Translations under genes and position numbers: made by a program
The notes under the pieces: model-generated
The model's input: the letters and a program-made list of their open reading frames with translations, nothing else
The model's database searches: none
What the model was told of the DNA's origin: nothing
In this document: one piece after another, positions 1 to 8,500 of the stretch
Layout: the number at the start of each line of letters is the position of its first letter
How positions within the stretch are numbered: position 1 is the first letter of the stretch
Virus record (IMG/VR): IMGVR_UViG_3300042561_000633
Span: 1 to 29,960 of that record
Source of the DNA: a virus
Length of the DNA stretch: 29,960 bases
Strand: one strand, 5' to 3'

Positions 1-3000
1 ATGTTTTTACTATCATATGCTTCAGTATTATTTAATAGGTCTTTTATCTTTTGCTTACCAGCCTTTACCTCCTCACTAGCCGCTGCGTACTCTGGACTAT
101 TTTTGTCCATCTCCTTCATCTCTGACTTACGCATACGAATGTCGTAGCTGATGTCTTCGATTTGGTCACGCGACGTGTCAGTAATCTTTCTCCAAAGAGG
201 ATTGGAAACGATGGCTTCCATGTCGCCATCTTCAGCCTCCATAGCATTGATAAGGTCCTTGGTATTGTTGTAGTGCCTTACAACAGCGCCGCCAGCCACT
301 TGAGGGGAGGCAAGGATGTCATTCATCTCCTGCTGAAGCTCTGCTACCTTAGCAGCCTTCTCGTCATCTACAACGCCCGACTTGTTGTCTTCTTCAATCT
401 GACTTTGTATAGCCTTTGTTTGCTGAAGAAGAGCAAAGGCTTGGACTTTCGATTCCTGGTCTAACCCTTTCCAATTGGTGTGAGTAGAAAGGTTGTCGAA
501 GTTCACCTTGGCATCCTTCATCCTTTCAATTAGGATGGATTTTTCTTTTTCGTTTTTAGCAGATGCAATTGTCTTAGCGTAGTTAGAAACAGCTTCATAC
601 ATGAGCTGATTCATGTCTTGAGTTCCCGCATCAGGACGGCTAAATATATTACCCGCCGTACCACCAACAGCACCACCGGCAATAGACTCTACGTAAGGAT
701 CAATATTGTCGAGATTTCTAAAATACTCAACTTGACCAACCGCGTTCATTAATGCTTTAAACGCATTCTCCCCCGCAGTTCCTGCAAATTCTTCGAATGA
801 TTCCGGTAACGCAGCAAATATATATGACTTCATTGAGTCGGGGAGAGCATCCAAGGCAAGCATCAATGCTTCCTTGGCGGTCTTACCTTCTCTCAACGCC
901 CCTAAAATCGTCTTCCTAGCAGCCGATGGCTCGAAGTATTTTATATCGGGGATCATCGTTTCCACCGAAGACATAACAACAGAAAGACCTTGAGTTACGC
1001 CAGCAGCCCATTGAGGACTCTTGCCCTGCTCTTTGGCAATCTGTAAACATTCGTCATAATAATCAGCCTGTGTTGTTAGGTATGAAGTACCCCAAGTAAC
1101 CGCGCTCTTGGTAAGGTTTGATGCATTTCGAAGCAGCCCACCAGGACCAGCGTATAACAGGATGGAGCCAAACACACTACCGCCAAATTGGAATGCTTTG
1201 GTAGTTGCTGAAACTTGGTATCCAAACTTCTCAAGCGAACCAAAACTACCTTCTCTTTCAGCTTCCATGTCGCCTATGTAGTCATAGAGCTTTCCAGTCC
1301 AGCCATAACCATCTCCACCACCTAAGCGAAACATGATTTCGGGAACCTTGGCAACGCTGAGAACACCTTCTCCCACAGACTGGGTTGTAGCACGGCCAAA
1401 CTCAGTAGAAGCAAATCGGCTAATCAAACCGGGGCCAGACCAGTCAAAAACAGTCTTTAATCCCTTCATATACCACGGCATTGACTCAAGTTTTCTTCCT
1501 AGTTCGGAATCCTCGCCTAATGCACGGTATTCAGCCATTCGCTTGTTCTCACGGTCCATGTTCTTAGCTTCAAAATAGAAGCTGCCAACACGTCCATACA
1601 CATCGTTCAAGGCGTCTAATTTATCGGTAGTAAATCCGTACTGTTCATACAGCTGTCCTGCTGACTCAAGCTTATCAATCGCGTCCTGGTTAACCCCTGT
1701 TTCAAGCTCTATTTGAGCAATGCGATCATCAATAGCTTGTCTTCTTGTATTAAGGTCATCCATGTTTGGGAACGATCGATTAGTCTCTTCAAGACGTCGA
1801 TTGTATTCCTCCATTATCGGGATGAACATCTCATCATATTTCTCTTGGGATATCGTTCCGTTCTTTAGGCTTTCGTTCAGCTTCTTCATGGTCTCCTCAG
1901 CCGGGGCCGAGAAATTCTCCCATTCAGACTTTACAGACTGTCCCTTTTTAATGGCCGCCTCATACTCAACTTTAAAAGCATCAGAGTCTTTTTTCATCTC
2001 AGCCATCTTGACCTTATAGGTATCCAGCTTCAATCCGTCCTCAAACTTTGTAAAACTCTTTATGTCGAATTGCTGTGAACGAGCATCTGCACTCAACGCC
2101 TCTATCGCAAGACCCAACGCTTTCTTCTCAATGTCAATCATGAACTTCTCGTCTGATCCACTTCTATCAGCATTGCTTCGAGCGTATTCGTACTTCTCCT
2201 TCTCCATTTGAGCAAAGGCAGGATTAACCTTTGAAGCGTAAGCGAAGTAGTCATTGATAGCAGCTTTCATGACTCGGTTTTCAGCCGACCCGATGCTTAT
2301 TGTGGGTTGCTTGCTTTTGTCTACCTTTTCTTTCTTATTAGAATCAGTAAACTCATACTCCTCTTCTTTTTGCTTTTGAATCTCTCTGATGTCTCTTGGA
2401 TCTAAGTAATTAAATTCAGAACCTCGATACATGACGTACGCGTCAAGTTCATTCTTCACGCCACCGGCGCTTAGTTGTTGGTCTCTTGTTATCGCGTAAT
2501 CACTCTCTAACTTACCGATGTTATTTGAAAGCCATTCATTGTGACCAGAAGCGCTTTTCTTTCTGTAATCCGCACTTCCTGTACTAGATAAAGAGACGTA
2601 TGAGGAAACCAAGCTGTTAACAGCTTGTCGCATACCATCAGTCATCCAATTCTTGAGAAACTTCTTCTCAAGAGCATCTATGTCATTAAGAGCCATAGAC
2701 TGGGCTGCACTTAAATACTCAGCCATTTGCTGTGGCGACCAGTTGTTATCGCCCATCAAACCTATCTCGTTAATCTTATCTTTGGCCTGCTTAATACGCT
2801 CAATGTGAGTTGCAAGAGATATGTTTTGCTTTTCACGAGTAAGGCCAGTCTTTTCCTTTGAACCCTCCTCTATCTTGTAGAGAGAGTCTTTTAAGACTTT
2901 GGTCTGAGCATCTGTTTGGGTTTTAGCGGTTTCCGGAGTAAGTCCTTTGACTGCCACGCCCAAAACAGGGTCAACGTAATCCTGACCTAATGCTCCGGAT

Positions 3001-3659
3001 TGTTTTGATTTTCTATACTGCGTATATACGTTAAAGGTGTTCTCAATGCTCGATGCGATCGCATCATAATTAGCCTTGTTAGGAGCCTCTTTCTTGAGAG
3101 ATTCCAAGTTTTCTTTAGCGCTGTTATACAAACCGTTTATTTGGCTTTGTATTTCAGCGTATCTCTGACCTGATAGGTTAGGATTAGTAGCCTCTACAAT
3201 AAGTTTTGAAAGAGCTTCTTGAGTGTTGTATACGTCCTCAGTTAACTTACTTACGCGAGATTTCTTCTTTGAAGACTCTACTTGCCCTTTTAATTGCGCG
3301 GATGAATCTGGTTGACCAGTTTCTACAGGCTTCCCAGGCTGTTGTGGCTCTTCCTTTTTTGGCTCCTGAGATGTAGGAGCGGGTGTTGCGGATGTTGGCT
3401 GCGATTGTTGCTGGGTCTGGACCGGAGGATCGGTTGGTTCCGTAACTTCTTTTTTTTTTTCAGAGAAAGCTTCGGGGAAATCATTCATGAAAGCAGGAAG
3501 CTCTGATTCTGAAATGTTATACGAAGTTTGTTGACCATTGTCTTCAATGGTGTAAGACTTAACTTCTTCAGCTTCAGGGAAATCCTTCAAAAAATCGTTT
3601 ACTTGAGCGTCGTCAATGTCGTAAATGGTTTTATCTGCTATTCTGAATTTTCTTTTCAT
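1..3659 (-). CDS. Very large putative internal/ejected virion protein (3' end outside window)
   Basis: An uninterrupted minus-strand frame starts at the ATG at 3657-3659 and is still open at base 1 (at least 1,219 codons), so the C-terminus is missing. The N-terminus has two short related segments, VNDFLKDFPEAEE (about residues 20-32) and LPAFMNDFPEAFSE (54-67). These are followed by a K-rich stretch and a Pro/Gln/Thr-rich linker to about residue 120. The middle is long, charged and predicted helical. A more hydrophobic Gly-rich stretch lies near residues 815-835 and another (IAGGAVGGTAGNIF) near 1,000, which might meet membrane. It is the last visible gene of the structural block, after two other internal-type proteins. 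This position and composition fit the giant cargo/ejection proteins of crAss-like and T7-like podoviruses. No enzymatic motif was recognised. The virion role is inferred from context; the frame itself is certain. Confidence 0.8.
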   Translation of the reverse strand, partial: MKRKFRIADKTIYDIDDAQVNDFLKDFPEAEEVKSYTIEDNGQQTSYNISESELPAFMNDFPEAFSEKKKEVTEPTDPPVQTQQQSQPTSATPAPTSQEPKKEEPQQPGKPVETGQPDSSAQLKGQVESSKKKSRVSKLTEDVYNTQEALSKLIVEATNPNLSGQRYAEIQSQINGLYNSAKENLESLKKEAPNKANYDAIASSIENTFNVYTQYRKSKQSGALGQDYVDPVLGVAVKGLTPETAKTQTDAQTKVLKDSLYKIEEGSKEKTGLTREKQNISLATHIERIKQAKDKINEIGLMGDNNWSPQQMAEYLSAAQSMALNDIDALEKKFLKNWMTDGMRQAVNSLVSSYVSLSSTGSADYRKKSASGHNEWLSNNIGKLESDYAITRDQQLSAGGVKNELDAYVMYRGSEFNYLDPRDIREIQKQKEEEYEFTDSNKKEKVDKSKQPTISIGSAENRVMKAAINDYFAYASKVNPAFAQMEKEKYEYARSNADRSGSDEKFMIDIEKKALGLAIEALSADARSQQFDIKSFTKFEDGLKLDTYKVKMAEMKKDSDAFKVEYEAAIKKGQSVKSEWENFSAPAEETMKKLNESLKNGTISQEKYDEMFIPIMEEYNRRLEETNRSFPNMDDLNTRRQAIDDRIAQIELETGVNQDAIDKLESAGQLYEQYGFTTDKLDALNDVYGRVGSFYFEAKNMDRENKRMAEYRALGEDSELGRKLESMPWYMKGLKTVFDWSGPGLISRFASTEFGRATTQSVGEGVLSVAKVPEIMFRLGGGDGYGWTGKLYDYIGDMEAEREGSFGSLEKFGYQVSATTKAFQFGGSVFGSILLYAGPGGLLRNASNLTKSAVTWGTSYLTTQADYYDECLQIAKEQGKSPQWAAGVTQGLSVVMSSVETMIPDIKYFEPSAARKTILGALREGKTAKEALMLALDALPDSMKSYIFAALPESFEEFAGTAGENAFKALMNAVGQVEYFRNLDNIDPYVESIAGGAVGGTAGNIFSRPDAGTQDMNQLMYEAVSNYAKTIASAKNEKEKSILIERMKDAKVNFDNLSTHTNWKGLDQESKVQAFALLQQTKAIQSQIEEDNKSGVVDDEKAAKVAELQQEMNDILASPQVAGGAVVRHYNNTKDLINAMEAEDGDMEAIVSNPLWRKITDTSRDQIEDISYDIRMRKSEMKEMDKNSPEYAAASEEVKAGKQKIKDLLNNTEAYDSKN

Positions 3660-3666
3660 GTATATA

Positions 3667-3674
3667 CAAATATA
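3667..3674 (-). promoter_or_regulatory. Isolated -7-like element TATATTTG before the giant virion gene
   Basis: On the minus strand TATATTTG matches the Bacteroidota TAnnTTTG element and ends 7 bases before the ATG at 3659, in the 16-base gap after the 416-aa gene. No TTG is found at the expected -33 distance, so this may be chance in AT-rich spacer. Confidence 0.25.
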
Positions 3675-3675
3675 T

Positions 3676-4926
3676 TTATTTACCTTCTCCTGTTATATCA
3701 GTTAACTTAGGTTCACCTATAGCTGCTGGAAGATTAGATGCTTCATTTGATTTCCATTTCTTTTTAGCTCCAGCCAATTCCTTTTGTTCAAATGTGGCTA
3801 TCAAATCTAATTGTGTCTTTGCGTTCACAGCACCAATATCTTGCTGGTCCATTTTCTGAGGAGTGCTTAATGGTACACCGTTTCTTTCTCCGTGAATCCA
3901 ATAGTCATAACCACCCATGCCATTATTAGACCTTGTAATGTAAGCAATTTTATACGTCCACTGAAGATTTCCTGCTCCAACGGTTACGGTCAAATCACTC
4001 ATGCCCTTTCTTACTGCGTAAAGAGTGTTTACGTTTACGTTTTCAGCTGCATTTACATCGTTTGTCAAATGGTCTTCATCCCACTTAAAGCCTTGAATAT
4101 TAAAACCGTAATCGTTCTCCGCTTGCTTTTTACTTTTCAACAATGCCTCTGAATCCATGAGCAATCCCGGACTTAAATCGGCTACACGTCTTGCAAACTG
4201 CTCTGGAGTCTCCTGATCTGTTTCACGATTTAACTCATACATCCGCTTTCCAATACCACTAGTTGTACCCGCCAAAATTCTTCTGTAAATATCTTCAACG
4301 TCGGGATAAGTGGCTCCTTTCTCGTCTCTATGGAAAACCTTGTATTTCTGAACTACGTCGTCAATGGTGTACGGCTTTTGATATGGACTATCTTCCTCAT
4401 CAGCACTCAATCTTCTTCTGATACGCTCTTGGCTACCCTTCGTGCTTGAATCAGCTAAATATTCATCTCCCCATGTATTAAACCAACCCGTATCATAGGT
4501 CTTATTATCTCCTAAACGAACCTTCTCATGGGATTCGTTATAATACTTTTCATTGGCTTTTGCCTCCGCAGCGCGTCGCTCAAGTTCTGCCTCTGCATCA
4601 CGGATTGCTTTTTTGTCAGCGTCCGACCATTTTTCTTGGTCGTATACCCCGCCAGCAGAAGCCTTTTTTAAAGCCTCCTCATAAAGTTTTAGAGCCTCGT
4701 TAATGTACTCGTCGTCCTGCTTCCAGACAGTGGGCTTTGTGATTGTAAGCTCTTCAAACGCCTTTTTATCCTTCCGCTGCTGAATCGATCGATTAGCCTG
4801 CCCTTGGGCAATCTTATCAAGCGTATTCTGCATAGATTGCAGCCCGGAAGTAAAATCATAAGCTCCAACCGGCGTGGGTTGAGCGCCTACTGGCAAGCCT
4901 GTACCTGGGTCGATTGTTTCTTCCAT
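3676..4926 (-). CDS. Putative internal virion protein, 416 aa
   Basis: The 416-residue frame starts with ATG one base after the TAA of the upstream 202-aa gene and ends 16 bases before the giant virion gene, so it is in the late structural operon. The first about 35 residues are Gly/Pro/Thr-rich. Residues about 50-130 are strongly charged (Lys/Glu/Ala) and look like a long helix or coiled coil, for example AEAELERRAAEAKANEKYY. The rest is soluble and mixed, ending in a Lys-rich tail. There is no signal peptide, membrane segment or catalytic motif that I can recognise. Placement between the muzzle-type gene and the giant protein suggests a capsid cargo or ejection protein. The product is otherwise unknown; an assembly chaperone or minor tail protein would be alternatives. 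Confidence 0.75.
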   Translation of the reverse strand: MEETIDPGTGLPVGAQPTPVGAYDFTSGLQSMQNTLDKIAQGQANRSIQQRKDKKAFEELTITKPTVWKQDDEYINEALKLYEEALKKASAGGVYDQEKWSDADKKAIRDAEAELERRAAEAKANEKYYNESHEKVRLGDNKTYDTGWFNTWGDEYLADSSTKGSQERIRRRLSADEEDSPYQKPYTIDDVVQKYKVFHRDEKGATYPDVEDIYRRILAGTTSGIGKRMYELNRETDQETPEQFARRVADLSPGLLMDSEALLKSKKQAENDYGFNIQGFKWDEDHLTNDVNAAENVNVNTLYAVRKGMSDLTVTVGAGNLQWTYKIAYITRSNNGMGGYDYWIHGERNGVPLSTPQKMDQQDIGAVNAKTQLDLIATFEQKELAGAKKKWKSNEASNLPAAIGEPKLTDITGEGK

Positions 4927-4927
4927 T

Positions 4928-5536
4928 TTATGCGTTACCCATTATTTGATTAAACCTATCCCAGCTATCGCCTGCTGCAACGTATGGAAGACTGCTTGAC
5001 ACACCACTTACAGTTGCGTTTACACCCGCGTTTATGTTGCCCGCTCCAGTTTGGGCATTCTGCATATACATGGCGCGAGCTTGATTATACGGGTCCATCT
5101 TGTTTGTCTGAAACTGATTGACTTGCTGCTCGGTTAATTCGCTCAAAGCACTCGCATATTTATCGCGCTGACCTATCTGAAAATTGGCATTCTCCATAGC
5201 ATTTTGCTGCTGCTGGATCATGTTTTGACCATACAGGTTCTGCATTCCCGCCAACAGGTCCTGTGAGCTTTGAGCGCCACGAGACATTGCACCACCACCT
5301 GCCGCCAAGTTCATAGCGGCCATGTTTTGCATATTCTGATAGCCGGGCATATCGCCCTGCCCGCTGTAAAGCGCGAGTTTTTGTTTTAGGGCCTCTGGGG
5401 TCTCTAGCATTGGGCGCCTTTGATTTTTCAAGGCTTCCATAGCCCTTTTTTTCTGTACAGCACCAATAACGGTCTGGGTAAGGCCAACGGCCCCTTGAAT
5501 TCCCCCAGATATTAAGCCCATTGTAAGTGGATCCAT
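4928..5536 (-). CDS. Small internal virion protein-like, 202 aa, hydrophobic N-terminus
   Basis: I choose the ATG at 5534-5536 (MDPLTMGL...). A longer frame would need a TTG start at 5545 that falls inside the promoter's -7 element. Residues about 5-26 (MGLISGGIQGAVGLTQTVIG) are hydrophobic and Gly-rich, like the membrane-interacting N-termini of podovirus ejection proteins. The rest is unusually rich in Met, Gln, Asn and Ala, with runs such as NMIQQQQNAMENANFQ, and has a Gly/Ala/Ser-rich segment near residues 70-90. Composition and place resemble T7 gp14-like or P22 ejection proteins, but I claim no direct homology. It follows the muzzle-type gene and precedes two more putative internal proteins. 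A promoter immediately upstream suggests that expression of this sub-block can be separate from the rest. Confidence 0.75.
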   Translation of the reverse strand: MDPLTMGLISGGIQGAVGLTQTVIGAVQKKRAMEALKNQRRPMLETPEALKQKLALYSGQGDMPGYQNMQNMAAMNLAAGGGAMSRGAQSSQDLLAGMQNLYGQNMIQQQQNAMENANFQIGQRDKYASALSELTEQQVNQFQTNKMDPYNQARAMYMQNAQTGAGNINAGVNATVSGVSSSLPYVAAGDSWDRFNQIMGNA

Positions 5537-5542
5537 AGTTCG

Positions 5543-5573
5543 CAAATTTAAGATAAAACACCCTTAATTCCAA
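5543..5573 (-). promoter_or_regulatory. Bacteroidota-type promoter for internal-protein genes
   Basis: On the minus strand TTG (5573-5571) is followed by a 20-base spacer and TAAATTTG (5550-5543), matching TTG-N17-23-TAnnTTTG. The -7 element overlaps the TAA stop of the muzzle-type gene and ends only 6 bases before the ATG at 5536. A start site at the usual distance would therefore give a nearly leaderless message. Confidence 0.6.
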
Positions 5574-8500
5574 CAGAGAAAAGAATCGATGACTGATCCG
5601 CTAGTGACGGGTCAAAGTAAAGATTGTGAGTCAAGGCATTTGCCCTAATATCCTCTCCATTCAAAATCGCTCTATCGCTATTGTACCAAAATCCCGTTAT
5701 GCCAATCGTTCCAGGTCCTTGATTAAAAAGCTGAATCAAGGTCTCATCGTCTGGAATGCTATACACCGCAGATGTAACCCGGCCAGAGAATATGCTGCCG
5801 TCAGTCTGAATAATGGTTATGTTTTGGTTGTTCAAGAGCGACTGATCACCGGGAACCAACCAACCATCCACAGGTTCTGTAGGTGGGTCGTAATTACTTG
5901 TTGTTGACGTGCCTGTACTAAAGAATCTGGGGTCGTACAGGTTCTTTCTGTAGTAAACACTGGCGTACCCCTCATACGTGTTTATGATATTTGCCGGCAT
6001 TGAGGTTTTCATCCCAAGCGGGTAGCTCCGGTTTGGTTCCGATGAAGCCTCAATAGAGAATATCTCGTCAGAAATAAGATGTATGTCCTGATATCTCTTG
6101 AGGGCTAGTGGGTTTTCATTTGAAACAAAGGAAACCTTTTGAATGAATGGCTGACCGTGGAAATCCCAGTTTCCGTATTGGTTGTGGAGGTACATTTGGT
6201 TGTTCACGCCCCATCCGACAAGCGTCTGACCAAGGTTACAGAACTGCTGGAAGTTGTAGTCATACGTTGACCTCCATCGCATATTGACATAATCAAAAAC
6301 AACGTGTTCATATGTCGAGTTGCTTGTTGTGTACCAATAGGCTGGCACATTGAACTCAGAAGCAGCCGGGCCTCCTGTATCTAGGGAGAATATAGTGGCC
6401 GGAGGGCCAATTGGCGCAGTGGAAATTGAGTCAACAACCCCAGAGTACACGGCGCCATTTTCGTGTACTATGATCATAAATTGACCAAACAGATAAGAGT
6501 AGTCAGCAGCATCCCTAATTATCCAGGACTCTCTGTTATCTAGTGGAGGATTAAACAATCCAAACGCCTCCCCGGTGAACGGTCCACCAAACCTAAACGC
6601 AAAACCAACCTCCCCAACCGTTTCGTTCACGTATGTGCGAACTAACGGGTTTGAACTAGCGTTGTATGATGCGGCGAGTTGCTTGGTCTTTGTTCTGAAC
6701 TTGTAATCCTTGCCTGAGTCGGGGTCTATCTCACTTACAACAGTTTGTCCGTTTCCTCCGGAGTACACAAATACCCCCGCCTTGTTGTCAAAGTAAATGG
6801 TTGTTCCATCAGGCAGTATTGCGTTAGCGCCGGAGTCAGAACAACCAAACAATGTCTTGTAGTCAAACCAAGAAGCGAACGTCCTGTTGGATACTCGAAC
6901 GGTGGAGTCGGAGCCTACCTCATTGGGGTAGAACTGAATGTAGATTGAGTTCTCTTTCCTCGGCTGAAGACACTTGAGGGTCTTACCTTCACGACCCGAC
7001 ATATACGTCCGAACAACTGGGCCGAACAAGGGGTTCATATCCTCAATATTGTCGTTTGACAAAGAGAAAGAAGACAGCCCGTTTATCTGAGTGCCGACAA
7101 TGAACGAGTCTGAGTGAATAGCCGTTGCTTGACGGTGGGTCATCTTGGCATTTTGGTCTTCTACACGTAGTCTCCCGGTATTGTGAATGTCACTTGCCCA
7201 ATAATCAGAATAATTTGGATCTTCCGCATAGTAGTAATATACAGAATCTCCACTCATAAGTCCTGTTTGATAATTGCGCTGGCGAACATAAACATCGCCA
7301 TAAGACAGTGGGAATCTAGCGGGATTGACGCTATTTAAATTATTTACTTCTTGATCGTCATAATTCAAAGCTACATAAGCTGTGTTTGCGTCTGGAGTTA
7401 TGTCTTGTAAAACTAAAACGGTAATATTCGTGTCTGGATTGTATCTAGCCTCAAGAATTATAGTACTTACTTGAGTTGAAGTACCATCCAAATTATACAC
7501 AGACGTGTTCCAAACCGAACTTAAAAGATATGCATAATTTCCTGACAAATAAAAATAATAACTAGTGCGTAATCCAACCAAAAGATAATAAGCTACAGGT
7601 GATCCATGCGCTCTATCTTTGGTGTGTGGGTTAATTATTTGTATCGCTTCGCTAGCATCTTTCCATGTGCTTACAAAAATACTACCCGTGTCATCGGTAG
7701 ATGGACGGGGTGTGTATATTTCAATAAACTGCCCAAACAATTGGTCTTGAACGGATGCCTGGTCAGGGTCAATCATTGTTGTATCAAATATGTTTGTAAA
7801 AACAGTTTGACGCCCATCATTACCGCCAGATGGATTATATCCAATAACATCAAGCTCAAGATAGGGTAAGTATGGAATAGATGAAGCACTTGAAGCCGCA
7901 CCAACCGCTCTCCTTCTTATGAATCTGATTTTATCCCCAACTTTTATTTGATGTCTGATTTTAGCTCCAATATTTTGATTTTCATAGTATTGGTCAAGTT
8001 GAATAATGTATCTATTATAATTATCAGTATCCAAACGTATAGACGAAACATAAGGCGTACCCGCAAGAGCGGGCATATCGTTTGCGTTTGTAGTGTATTG
8101 TCCAAAACTTGCAACCTCAGTCGCTGGTTTTGCCACAATCCAATATCTATCTGCCCAAATTGGTGGTATATGGTCTATCTCAAATTTCGGATTTATAGTA
8201 AATGGATTGTCTTGATTGCTTAATCCAGATCTGTCTATATCGTAAAACCAAGGAACGAATAGATTCATTGAATCCACAGTATATACGGTACTATCTCTAT
8301 ACGCTCTATCTCCGTATACAATTCCAAAATCATGTGTAGCTCCAGCCTTTAATGATGGCGCCGCATTAGTTGTAGTTGATATATATGATGTATAAACTCC
8401 TGCAAGGGCAAATCCGGGGCTTATATAAGAGGGAAGAGGTCTCCAAGGTCCACCTTCAGCTAATGTCCACCAATAAACCAAACGACTTGGAAGTTGAAAT

